From the NCBI RefSeq assembly GCF_041146795.1, contig NC_135172.1, positions 44,053,123-44,117,122 on the forward strand: a DNA stretch of 64,000 nucleotides. The letters are read 5' to 3'. The notes under the pieces are model-generated. The model saw only the letters and a list, made by a program, of their open reading frames with translations. It was not told where the DNA came from and did not search any database. The position numbers and the translations under genes are program-made. Every line of letters begins with the position of its first letter. The stretch's first letter is position 1. Of this stretch, positions 21,001 to 30,735 are shown one piece after another. This DNA is from Maylandia zebra. Taxonomy: Eukaryota; Chordata; Actinopteri; Cichliformes; Cichlidae.

Positions 21001-24000
21001 TGCCTCCTGGGCGCCTCCTGGGTGAGGTGTTCCAGGCATGTCCCACCGGGAGGAGGCCCCGGGGCAGACCCAGGACACGCTGGAGAGATTATATCTCTCA
21101 GCTGGCCTGGGAACGCCTTGGTATTCCCCCGGATAAGCTGGAGGAGGTGGCTGGGGAGAGGGAGGTCTGGGCCTCTCTGCTTAGGCTGCTGCCCCCGCGA
21201 CCCGGCCCCGGATAAAGCGGATGAAGATGGATGGATGGATGGCTTGCCACATCGAGCAAAACAGCAAGGAAAAGGGTGCTCAACCAAAGCCAGAGAGAAG
21301 TGTAGTATGCTAGTATTACTTTAGTATGCTTTTATGTGGACTTGTTTACTTAAAAAACAAACAACAACAAAAAAAAACAAAGAAAAAACCAGTCTGTAAT
21401 AATGAGGTGCTCAACTGAATCAAAATTCTTGTTATTTTAAGATACAGTCTTACATCATATAAGAATTATCATTAAAGAGACATTAATTGCTATTAGTGTA
21501 GGGTATTTACTAGGGCTGCACGATTAATCGTTAGAAAATCGCGATCTCGATTCATACTTATGTGCGATCTCATTTCCAAATGACAACGATTAAAAAAAAA
21601 AAAAAAAGACGACGACGGTTGTACCGCATTTTGATCCGGGACGTAATCTGCATGAAAACAAGCGCTCACTCTTCCTGCTCAACAAATGACAAGGGCGGAG
21701 CCTTATACCACGTGATACAGAAGCTGTGCCGTGTGATGCTAAAATTAGCAGGAAAAAACAACAGAGAGCACGTCAGGGATGACGAGAAAGTGACAGGAGA
21801 AAATCCGTCCCGGTCAACCACCCAAACATCAATAACGGGAACCTTATACAGCACCTCCCCTGTCGACCTCCCGCAGGCACAAAGAAATTACGGAGGCTAT
21901 CACTTATCACCTGACCAAAGATATGGCTCCATCAACACTGTGCAAAACGAGGGATTTAGGAAAATGATCAACACCCTAGACAAACGCTACACAGTGCCGT
22001 CCCGCAACTACTTTTCTATCGTTGCACTACCTGCTCTATACACGCAGCGTCGAGCAACGGTGGAGACGGAATTTCAAGCAGTACAACATTTTACGGCAAC
22101 AACAAAACGTGAGACATTTGTTATTTTTATGTTTATTTATTGTTTTTATGTTCAGTCTCAACTGTTACGAAGTTGATGTGCAGTTAATAAGTGCAATAAA
22201 TATTTATACTGGAAAAGAAAATCGTGAGGGAATCGTGATCTGAATTCTAAGCCAAAAAATCGTGATTCTCATTTTATGCAAAATCGTGCAGCCCTAGTAT
22301 TTACCTTTTAGTTTAAAGAATGGTCAAGTGTTTTTATTATAGAAATAAAATTGAATTAACTGTATGTAAAGCAACATTTAATACAGACCTGAGAATTTCC
22401 AGTCTACACTGTAGACTTGCCAGTCCGGCAGAAAGGAGTTTAACTCCTGAATCTTCTAGGTCATTGTTACTCAGGTCCAACTCTCTCAGATTAGATGACG
22501 GTGAGCTGACAACTGAGGACAGAGCTTCACAGCTTCTTTTTGACAGATTACAGCCACTCAACCTGGAGGAGAGTTAGTGATAAATTGACCTGTACATCAA
22601 ATACAATCAGATCCATATTGTCTGGAAAGAAGTTTTGTGGCCCAGTGATATCTGTTCCCTAATTTTTCCCAGCAGATAAAAGGTTAATTCCAAGTGTTAA
22701 ACTTGTATTTGGCACCTATTCATTAGAAGTATCAATATTCAATATTTATGCTCTAAAATATAAAACTTTAGATTTAACTGTTGTACTTTATTTTTAGCAT
22801 GACTGCATGCTGGTTTGTTGAACCATTTCATGATTGTTTAATTTCAATACAAAACTATAAACAAAGCCTTTGATGAATAGACTCCTAAATGAATTGCAGC
22901 CTGGCCGGGCTCAGCCCAAAGCAGGGGCATTGGCCCACCCTCTGTAGGCCCACCACCGACAGGAGGCACCAGAGGGGTTGGGTGAAATGTGTACTGGGCG
23001 GCAGCCAGGCATACTGATCCTCGGCTACCAAGACTAGCGTTACCCCTCTGATGGTAAAGGAGCCTATGCTAGGTTGAGAGGTACCGGCAAGATATAGTCG
23101 GGCTCACCTCAAAACACAGCTTGAGCTCCAGAACCCGTCTCCTGGAGAGGGACTGGACTCTCTCTCAGTCTGGTGTTACCCTTGGTGAGAGGCGGTAGGC
23201 TGGGGTGGGTATCTCAGTATCCCCTCGACTTGCACCTGTATGTTGGAGTTTTTCCCAGTGGACGAGAGGATTTGTTATTCGTCTGTACTTATTCACCAAA
23301 AGACAGTTTTGAGTACCCAGCCTTCTTGGAGTGGGTGGGGTGCTTGAGGGTGCTCTACCTGGGGACTCTGTCATCTCATTAGGAAATTTCCCCACTCATA
23401 TGGGCAACAACAGTGAGACCGAATGGTGCTGTGTTATTGGACTGCGTAAACCACAGTTTCGCAATAACACCATGTTTAAACCTAAGGGTGTCCAGAAGTA
23501 CTCGTGGCACCAGGATACCATAGGCCACAGGTCAATGATCAATTTTGTAATTGTATCATCAGGTCTATGGCCATACGTTCTGGATCCTTGGGTAAAGAGA
23601 GGTTCTGAGCTCTGCTGAAGCACCTAAACATATAGTAAGGGTGCACTGGGAATGCCTAGAAGAGGCCCCTGTCCACAAGATCTTCAATTCCCACTTCTGG
23701 CAGAGATTTGGTAGCTTTCTGAGGACCATGTTCAGCACCTCCATTGCTGAATCTGCTGCACTGAGCTGCGGTTGCAAGGGTGATTAGTGCCTGTCAAGGT
23801 GGTGACCCCCAAACCTGATGGTGGACAAGGGATGGTAGTGAAGGGAACCCCGGCTGAAGGAGTCCTAACGGGCTTGATTAGCCTGTGGGAATTTGGAGGC
23901 AGTCAGTAGGTACCGAGAGGATAGGTACCGAGAACATGACTCTGGCACTGGCTGAAATAAAACCTCAGAGGAGATTTTATAAGCCATCGAAAAAGCCTTT

Positions 24001-27000
24001 TCGATTGCCTCGAAATTCTGTCAAGCCATCGGGGGGCTCAGGAGGGGACAGCGGTGCACTACCTGATCTGTGTATAATACAAGTGGAGTGCTGCTGACTT
24101 CGTCTAAGTGGGCGACTGTGGTTCAGGGGGTTGGGAAGCTCATCTTGTAACAGGAAGGTTGCCGGTTCAATCCCCAGTGGGAGAAGGCTTCCACTTGGGC
24201 AGCCTCAGAATCTCATCTCTGATAATGTGGTTCTGTTGGCTTCATCAAGTGGTGGCTTATGGCTTGCAAGTTTGAGCCCATGGTCCTCAGCAGGAAAAGG
24301 GTAGAGAGCCCATTACGGATCAGGGAAAAGTTACTGCCCCAAGTAGAGGAATTTAAGTTTCTTGAGTCTTAAAGAATGAGCCGCAGATTGACAGACGGAT
24401 TGGTGCTGCGGCTGCAGTGATGTAGACACTGTATTGGTCTACTGTGGTGAAGAGAGAGCTAAGAGTAAAAGCGAAGCTCTTGAATTACCGGTCAGGGTTC
24501 AGGGATCTGACAAGTATGCCTCCTGGGTGAGGTGTTCTAGGCATTTCCCACCAGCATGAGACCCCAGGGCAGGCCGAGGACATGCTGAAGAGATTATATC
24601 TCTCGGCTGGCCAGAGAATGCCTTTGTGCTCCCCTTGACAAGCTGGAGGAGGTGGTTGGGGAGAGGGAGGTCTGGGCTTGTCTGCTTAGGCTGTTGCCCC
24701 CTGCATCCCGGCCCTGGATAAGTGGAAAAATATGGTATATTCAAACTGAAATCCTAAAACAGGACACCAAGTGCCTCAAAGGTAAAATTCTTGGGTTTCT
24801 GCATCTGTACATGTTAAGCATGAGGTAAGCTAAATCTAACACTACCCAAAATGGTTTGGTAGTTACACCTACTGTAGGATCATAGAGTTTGGAGTTCCAA
24901 TTATTTTTCAATATAATCTTTTGTATCTGTGCACCTACAGAACTGTTTTGGAGGCTTTCACCACTGGAAGTAACCTGAGAAGAGCTTCCTCTGAAGGAGA
25001 GTATTTCTTCAGGTCAAACACATCTAGATCTTCTTCTGATGATAGTAAGATGAAGCCCAGAGCTGACCACTGAGCTGGAGTGAGTATATCTGTGGACAGA
25101 CGTCCAGAACTCAGATACTGTTGGATCTCCTCCACTAGAGAACAGTCCTTCAGTTCGTTCAAACAGTGGAACAGATTAATGCTCCTCTCTGCAGACACAT
25201 TCTCACTGATTTTCTTCTTGATGTATTGGACTGTTTTCTGAGTGGTCTCTGAACTACTGTCTATTTTCATTAGCAGGTCCTGTAGTTTATCCTGATTGGT
25301 CTGCAGTGAAAGACCCAAGAGGAAGCGAAGGAATAAGTCCAGATGTCCGTTTGGACTCTGTAAGGCCCTGTCAATGGAAATCCTGTGGGTCTTCTTTGAA
25401 GATGTTTTACTTAAAAGCAGTTGAAGATTGCGCATTGAGGGCTGTGGTAAAGGCATCACATTTATGTTACTGTTATTAAGCGACATCCTCACATAAAGAG
25501 CAGCCAGAAACTCCTGAACGCTCAAATGGACGAAGCTGAACATCTTGTCTTTCCCTTTCCTTCCTCGATCTTCTTTGAAGATCTCTGTGAACACTCCTGA
25601 GCACACCGAGGCTTCGCTGAAATCAATGCCGCTCTGTCTCAGATCCTTCTCATAGAAGATCAGGTTGCCCTTTTCCAGCTGCTCAAAGGCCAGTTTTGCT
25701 AATGACTTAATGTATTGAATGCTCTTTTCTGGGCCATACTTTTCTTTTGTCCGATCAATCTGAAACACCAGGAACTCTGCGTACATCTCAGTCAGAGTCT
25801 TGGGCAGCTCTCCTCCCTCTCTGGTTTTCAACACATCCTCCAGAACTGTTGCAGTGATCCAGCAGAAGACTGGGATGTGGCACATGATGTGGAGGCTTCG
25901 TGATGTCACGATATGGGAGATGAGTTTGTCAGCCTCCTCCTTACCTTTGAATCTCTTCCTGAAGTACTCCTCTTTCTGTGGGTCTGTGAACCCCCTGACC
26001 TCTGTTGTACTGCTGATAAACTCTCGAGGGATCTGATTGGCCGCTGCAGGCCGTGTGGTTACCCAGATGCGAGCAGAGCGTAGCAGTTTCCCATTGATGA
26101 GTTTCCTCAGCAGGACATCTGTTTTAGCTGCCTTTGTTACATCGACAGAGCGAATGTCTTCAGAATGAAGGTCGAGATGAAGGCGGCTCTCATCCAGCCC
26201 ATCAAACACAAACAGAAGTTTGAATTTACTCTTGTCATAGTTGGTGATTCCTGATGACTGAACATCTGTAAAGATGTAATTAAGAGCCTCCTGTGGGATG
26301 CCTACAGTTTCTGGGATGCATTCATGAATGAGCTCTGCCAAACTGAACTTTTCTCCCTTCAGAGGATTCAGCTGACGGAAGGTGAAGGGGAAAATCAGAT
26401 GCACATCTTGATTGGATCTTTGTTCAGCCCAGTCCAAAACAAACTTGTGAACAAGGAAAGTTTTTCCAATTCCTGCGATTCCATTGGTCATCACTGTTTT
26501 GATGGGTCTGTATTTTCCAGAGGGATGTTTAAACATGTCTGTGGGTCTAATAGGTTTCTCTGGCTCTGCTGGCTTCCATGCCTTTTCAATCTGCCAAACC
26601 TCATGCTGTGTGTTGATATGTACATCATACCCAGCTGTGATGTACAGCTCTGTGTAGATATCTGCCAGACACTCTTTATCTTCTGCCCAACCTTCTTGTG
26701 CGCACATAAACTTGTCCTGGAAGTTTGATTGAAGCATCTGTTGGTAAGATGCGATGGGGTGAGGCTCTGGTACTGGAACCATCACATCTGTGTCAAATAT
26801 GCAACATGGAAAGTGTAAGGTGTATATCCACCATTAAACAAATCTAGAAATTAAGTTATTTCAATCTTTCCTTGCACATAAAAAGTCTTCAATAATCAGG
26901 ACCCATTATATCGCAAAGACCTTTCACTATTCCACTAGAGTACTTTGAGAAACAGGCTTACTTGTGGTTTCCAAAAGTACAATGGTGGCAGAGCTGCCAA

Positions 27001-29873
27001 GCCATTTTCCTACATAACTTGCTCCTACTTTGTGACAGCCTAATCTGAAAAGTAGAGAGGATAACACTGGAAATAAATTCCAGATGTTCTACTTTGGTGT
27101 AGAAGGAAGAAAACTGGAATAGGTGTAATCTTGAAGGAAGAGTATGTGAATAGTTTTGTGGAGGTAAAGAGAGGATCATGAGTTTGAAGCTGGAAATGGA
27201 AGGGGCTGTGTTGATTGTCAGTTTGTATGCCTCACAGGTTGGAGTTTAGAGGAGAAAGAGGAAGTCTGGTGAAACCTGGATGAAGTGGTGGACTTCATCT
27301 AAATGTGAAAGAGATCCTGCAAGGTGGTGTTAGGGGAGGTTTGGATGGTGGATGACGGATATCAAGAAGAGAAAGTGAGTGAAGGAGAAGCAAAGATGAA
27401 ATGCTGGATGTTAAATAAAAAAAGAGTTGCAGAGTTCAGGAAGGGGTTGAGACAGAGAGAGGTGGCAAAGGCTTATGGTGAGCTACATGTGAGGTTGGAC
27501 ACTAAGGATGGAGAAAAGGAGTTGTACCCAATGGTAAGAGACAGACCAGGATGGGAAGCGTGTGCAGCAGGTAAAGGTGATTAACCCTTTAAAGCCGGTC
27601 GGAGCGGACACGCTCCATTTTGCGTAACTATTTTTAAATCCCGTAGCTCTGCAACCACGTAAGCTAGCGCAATAATTTTTTTTGCATATGAAACCGGAGG
27701 AGTTGTACTTACATCTGATGCCATCAGTTTGTCCTCGGTCACAGTTTCCTTCCACATAAAGCTTTGCAAAATTTCATAAAAAGCACTTGCAGCAACAAAA
27801 ACATAATATTCCAGAAACACGCTTTGCCGATCCGACCAGCTGTTTGTAACACTTCCTACGTTGGAATAGACGTCAGCGCGAACTATCGCATGTCCGGCAT
27901 GACCTGCCCGAAACCGGAAGTGACGTCATTTTGCGGAAATGTAGTTTTTTACCATCGTGGCCTTATGAGCCTATACTGGTGTTTTCAAAAGTTATGTTTG
28001 ACTTTATGACTTTCTGTGTCGTTTCTGGGATGCCTAGGACTCATATTGCACTGCTGGAAATAGTTTATTTTGATGCACATGCTGCTTTTTTGCAAATTTG
28101 CATTATAATATTTATTTTCGTTTTTCCTGCAGTATATGAAAATTGGTGTATCTCAAAAATAAAATTATGAAGACAAAATAAATTTCCTTTGGTGGGAAAC
28201 TAGTTTGTGCAACTTTTTTGTATTTACAGTTTTGAGGGATATGCCTCTTAAATTTCTCTAACTAGAAATATATGTTAAAAACCAAAAATGATTTTCAATT
28301 TTTTTGTAGTTTATTGCACTTTTTTGCAATTTATGTAATTACTATGCACTTAATGCAGACATATTATTACAATTTGGGCTATAATGGTTGTATTGATGTA
28401 TAGCAACTTGAAATGCTCCAAAAAATGGCTCCACAGCATGTAAAAATATACTATAAGCTCTGGCGGACTTGGTTCTATGGTAGGTCTTAAAGGGTTAAGG
28501 ATGGAAATGTACCTATGAGTAATACGACTGTGCAGGAAATATGGAAGGAGAACACTGGCAAATTTGTTAATAAAGAAAATGATAGACAAAGGAGGATCGA
28601 TGGAGGGCAGTTAGTAAGCAGGATTAGTAAAGAAGACGAGTGGAGGTATGGAAATGTCTAGAAGAAAGGGCAGTGGACCTGTTAGCCACAGAGTTTAAAG
28701 CAGTCTTGCCTGAAGAGTGGAGAAGAAATGTGGCAAAGAGCTCTACAGATGTGACGTTTGCTCTGAGAGCGTTGATGGAAAAGTTTAGACAAGCTCAGAA
28801 GGAGCTTCACTTTCTTTGTGGATCAGAGAAAGCAGGTGATTGGCTGCTGAGAAAGGAGCTGTGGTTCTGCACGAGGAAGTCAGGAGGGTCAGAGAAGTGT
28901 GTGGAGGTGGTGCAGGACATGTGAGGACAGAGGTGAGGTGTGTGGTAAGATTAACAGGTGGGTTCAAGGTGGGGGTGGGATTACATCAGGGATCAGCTCT
29001 CAGCTCCTTGTTTGCAGGTGGAGTAGAGCGTGGAGAGGTGGAGGTATGATCTGGAGAGCAGGGGGATGAAAATCAGTAGAAGTAATACAGGCATGTGTGG
29101 ATGAGGGGGAGACTGGTGCAGAGGTCAACATGAAGGAGCAGAGGTAGTGAAGGTGGATGAGTTTAAGTACTTTGGGTCAACCACCCAAAGCAACAGAGTG
29201 CACAAGAGAGGTGAAGAGGACAGTCCAGGCAGGGTGGAGTGGGCGGAGACAGAAGTCAGGGGTGATTTATGACAGAAGCTAAAGAGTACACAATAAATAC
29301 TAATTCTATGAGACGAAGATAAGAAAACAAGCTTCTTATGAAAAATGATTAATGTATGTTAGTCTATTTTGTTATTCGTCATAATGACAAACTCTACAAA
29401 CCAGTAAAATAAAATAAAATCATGGCTACTTGCCTTCAGTCTGAGGAAATCCTCTCTTCTGTGAAGTCTCCCCACAGTTGCTGACGTCCGCTGACAGGCA
29501 GTGATTTTGAGTGTTAGACTGATTTAACCTGCACTCTGTGAAACGTTTTCAGACTGCAGTGACGTCATGTTTGGTTTTCTTGTAACTTACCTTCTCGTCC
29601 TGAGCTGCTGGCACACAGACTCTGCAGCAGGTCATTCCTGCTTATCCTCTCTAAAATCTTCTTAGCCACCTCCACAGCTCCAGGAAGCCTGTAGGTTTGC
29701 ACCATCAGGTCGACAGTGTCCCACCTGTTTGTTGTCTCCAATCGACTCTTTTTGATGGTTGGGAAGCTTTGAAGGACGTCAGCTTGATGTAGGAGCCACT
29801 TGAATTTGTTAAACTCTTCATCTCCCAAATCCTCCAGAGTACTTAACAGGTCCTCTGACGTCATCCCTGATCC
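17440..29873 (-). CDS. NLR family protein with PYD, FISNA-NACHT, LRR and PRY-SPRY (NLRP/NLRC3-like), whole gene
   Basis: This is a predicted cytosolic immune sensor of the teleost-expanded NLR family (NLR-C). The coding exons are 29864-29591 (PYD), 26787-24939 (FISNA-NACHT), 22562-22389 and 19990-19817 (LRR), 19631-19585 (linker) and 18014-17440 (PRY-SPRY with stop). Every junction has GT-AG sites and matching phase. The coding lengths sum to 3093 nt, giving 1030 residues with no internal stop. PYD domains recruit adaptors such as ASC, NACHT drives nucleotide-dependent oligomerisation, and LRR and B30.2 sense ligand. Introns are packed with RTE, L2, hAT and other elements, yet no exon is hit. 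A non-coding first exon may lie near 33353. The gene faces, tail to tail, a second NLR on the plus strand (3' end at 9260). I have not excluded extra small exons between PYD and NACHT. The exact orthologue name cannot be given. Confidence 0.8.
18190..18545. mobile_element. Repeat with Penelope-like terminal motif
   Basis: It contains TCAATCATCCAGGTA and TTTTCAGTGGGAGAAACTTT followed by CATCATCCAGGTGA, found again at 61782-61870. The palindrome-like CAATCACAGCATTGTAAGATG and ACAATGCTGTGATTGCAG (about 18390 and 18480) form an imperfect inverted repeat. The family is likely Penelope-like, by similarity of the CATCCAGGT motif only. Confidence 0.4.
18700..18966 (-). mobile_element. hAT element end fragment
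   Basis: The right end reads GACTAGTCGACTAATCGTGG then CAGCCCTA, the inverse of a TAGGGCTGCCACGATTAGTC hAT end. The interior (CCGCCATTGTTGGAAACT) matches 40050-40072. The left end was not found. Confidence 0.5.
18970..19390 (-). mobile_element. L2-clade LINE 3' coding fragment
   Basis: The minus strand reads [40 protein letters not shown] and, after a frame break, [20 protein letters not shown]. This is the C-terminal region of fish L2 elements. It lies in the intron between the linker and PRY-SPRY exons. Confidence 0.75.
19585..19631 (-). CDS. NLR gene (minus strand), 47-bp linker exon
   Basis: On the minus strand the acceptor CTCCAAG and donor GTGAGTG bracket 47 bases. In frame they read [16 protein letters not shown](Y). 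It is identical in length and phase to the plus-strand gene exon at 6116-6162. It joins the second LRR exon to PRY-SPRY. Confidence 0.75.
19817..19990 (-). CDS. NLR gene (minus strand), second LRR exon, 174 bp
   Basis: The minus strand has acceptor GACCCAG and donor GTATGA. The translation [40 protein letters not shown] and WRLDTLR is one ribonuclease-inhibitor-type LRR unit. It is 174 bp long, phase-preserving, and closest to the plus-strand LRR exon at 3438, with which it shares LSGCxxTEEGCT. Confidence 0.85.
20215..21253 (+). mobile_element. 5'-truncated RTE (Rex3-like) LINE with 15-bp target duplication
   Basis: The insert (20230-21238) is bounded by ATGGCTTGCCACATC at 20215-20229 and 21239-21253. 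It ends in a short (GATG)n tail directly after the stop. Such a direct duplication with a 5' truncation is the mark of target-primed reverse transcription. It lies in the intron between the two LRR exons of the minus-strand NLR gene. Confidence 0.9.
20220..21215 (+). pseudogene. RTE reverse transcriptase, C-terminal part
   Basis: The frame is open for 331 codons. It contains [20 protein letters not shown] (RT motif B region) and the catalytic [13 protein letters not shown] at about residue 74. [20 protein letters not shown] and the [14 protein letters not shown] region follow, then the C-terminus [12 protein letters not shown]. The first codons come from the duplicated target and are not part of the element. 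The N-terminal endonuclease and first half of the RT are missing through truncation, so it is not active. The intact frame points to a young insertion. Confidence 0.85.
21511..22296 (+). mobile_element. Non-autonomous hAT with ZBED-type transposase remnant, 8-bp duplication GTATTTAC
   Basis: Ends are TAGGGCTGCACGATTAATCG and CGTGCAGCCCTA. GTATTTAC flanks at 21503-21510 and 22297-22304. The interior on the plus strand keeps a transposase piece with [20 protein letters not shown] and [20 protein letters not shown] (about 21940-22060). This is the conserved region upstream of the first catalytic Asp in ZBED-like hAT transposases. The catalytic core is deleted. The element sits between the NLR LRR exons. 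Confidence 0.85.
22389..22562 (-). CDS. NLR gene (minus strand), first LRR exon, 174 bp
   Basis: The minus strand has acceptor CTCCTCCAG and donor GTCTGT. The translation is [40 protein letters not shown], and CRLEILR. It receives two bases (CT) from the NACHT exon to complete the Leu codon, giving the typical fish NLR junction VLLSGCNLS. The exon is 174 bp, in the same phase as the other LRR exons, so units can be added or lost without a frame change. Confidence 0.9.
22895..24730 (+). mobile_element. Decayed near full-length RTE LINE with a SINE inside
   Basis: From GCAGCCTGGCCGGGC onward this parallels the 5' UTR and endonuclease region of the copy at 34842-38238. Recognisable pieces are GTGTCCAGAAGTACTCGTGG and CATCAGGTCTATGGCC, and it runs to the 3' end GGCCCTGGATAAGTGG. 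Many stops and indels are present, and about 0.9 kb of RT is missing around 24110-24190. Confidence 0.65.
24108..24190 (+). mobile_element. tRNA-derived SINE head
   Basis: The stretch GGCGACTGTGGTTCAGGGGG has a pol III A-box form and GGTTGCCGGTTCAATCCCC a B-box form, spaced as in a tRNA. Flanking sequence on both sides is RTE LINE, so it inserted into or recombined with that copy. No SINE tail is seen. Confidence 0.5.
24939..26787 (-). CDS. NLR gene (minus strand), FISNA-NACHT exon
   Basis: This is one large exon of 1849 bp, usual for fish NLRs. The acceptor TTGACACAG precedes it, and with the G from the PYD exon it reads [25 protein letters not shown] sequence ([31 protein letters not shown]) fills about the first 75 residues. 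NACHT follows with Walker A GIAGIGKT (about residue 102 of the exon), Walker [12 protein letters not shown] (about 189), the [10 protein letters not shown] sensor region, and the winged-helix and helical region with [15 protein letters not shown]. The tail ([16 protein letters not shown]) leads to donor GTAGGTG. All catalytic motifs of an ATP-binding STAND NTPase are intact. It would self-oligomerise upon activation in the cytosol. Confidence 0.9.
27240..29260 (+). mobile_element. Second RTE-type LINE (BovB/RTE-like), decayed, split by a piggyBac MITE
   Basis: Before the MITE the plus strand reads [20 protein letters not shown]. After it the plus strand reads [20 protein letters not shown], then [50 protein letters not shown] and [19 protein letters not shown]. 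These are consecutive RT motifs of an RTE element different from the Rex3-like family. Many frameshifts are present. It lies in the intron between the PYD and NACHT exons. Confidence 0.7.
27585..28494. mobile_element. piggyBac-type MITE at a TTAA duplication
   Basis: It begins CCCTTTAAAGCC and ends GGTCTTAAAGGG, with TTAA on both sides (27581-27584 and 28495-28498). TTAA duplication and CCCTTT ends are piggyBac hallmarks. No transposase frame is present over 910 bp. Confidence 0.8.
29591..29873 (-). CDS. NLR gene (minus strand), pyrin-domain exon with start codon
   Basis: The ATG is at 29864-29862, nine bases after the acceptor CTTTAGCAG. The frame gives 91 residues plus one base: [70 protein letters not shown]. 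This is a pyrin (death-fold) domain with the usual LxxLxxEEFxxFK opening. The donor is GTAAGTT. In phase it joins the NACHT exon directly (E-D-VMVPVP). The upstream acceptor implies at least one 5' non-coding exon. Confidence 0.85.
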
Positions 29874-29874
29874 C

Positions 29875-30410
29875 TGCTAAAGGAGGAGAATATTCTCAGC
29901 AGGTATTTAACATATTTGTTGCTGGTTGAGAATAAACACGACGTCTCTGCCGTTGGTGTTCGAATAAACATTTTGAGTTTTAATTTTGGTGGTGTGGACT
30001 CATGGTTCTGTCTTTTGGATTTCACAGATGATTTTAGTTCGTGCTCATTATTACTTAGATTTCCTAGTTCTTGGTTTCTGAAGTTCACTTTTGCTTAAAA
30101 TAATATGCAATAAAACAGTTTATTTTATGTGTCTATAACGTATTCATCGGGTTTGCTTATACAGCCTTGAAATCCCTTCACAACTATGCACATGCACATG
30201 GGAGCGTGGAGTATTTGCCCTGAAGCGACAGGCACTTCAATCCCTGTCCTGCCACAGTGAGAGCTTGGCTTGCTCTGCTGGCAGTGAGTCGGTTCAGTTT
30301 TACTTATAATGCACCAAATTACAACAGCCTCAGTGTTTGCAATGTGAAGTTTGTCACACATTGTGTCTTCTAGCTAAAGGTAAAGCTGTTAAGTTTAACA
30401 GGGATGAGAG
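29875..30410. other. NLR intron 1, low-copy sequence with repeat scraps
   Basis: A short RTE-like remnant (AGAGCTTGGCTTGCTCTGCT, 30261 onward) is joined to an L2 tail scrap (CAGTTTTACTTATAATGCAC). Otherwise nothing is recognised. Confidence 0.4.
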
Positions 30411-30552
30411 CCAACTGGCAACCTGTCCAGGGTGTACCCAGCCTCTCACCCTAAGACAGCTGGGATAGGCTCCAGACCCCCACAACCCTGAAAAGGATAA
30501 GCAGATGATGGATGGATGGATGGATGGATGGATGGATGGATGGATGGATGGA
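30411..30552 (+). repeat. LINE/SINE 3' tail ending in (ATGG)n
   Basis: The stretch AGCTGGGATAGGCTCCAGAC with AAGGATAAGCAGATG leads to 11-12 ATGG units. It is a very common fish retroposon tail. The parent family is not identified here. Confidence 0.6.
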
Positions 30553-30735
30553 TACTCAGATATTGACATACTTTCGCACGCTCTGTCAGCAAAAGCTGAA
30601 AATAAAAACTATAATGCAAAGTAGTCAATGTATAGCTTGTATTTACTGTCCCCTCTAAATAATTCAATGCACAGCCATTCATGCCTAAACTGCCATTTCC
30701 CTCCCTGGTGTCATGTGACTCGTTAGTGTTAAAAG

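Noticed and set aside
24120..24190. An intact tRNA gene
   Set aside because: Only the box A/box B head is present, embedded in LINE sequence, with mismatches in the stems; a SINE head is more likely.
26324..26728. Plus-strand 134-codon frame with hydrophobic stretches
   Set aside because: Antisense to the FISNA-NACHT exon, whose motifs (Walker A/B) are unambiguous.
29420..29480. Extra small NLR exon between PYD and NACHT (minus strand)
   Set aside because: A stretch ends in AAG before GCAAGT, a possible GC donor, but the PYD and NACHT exons already join in phase without it and I see no recognisable peptide.
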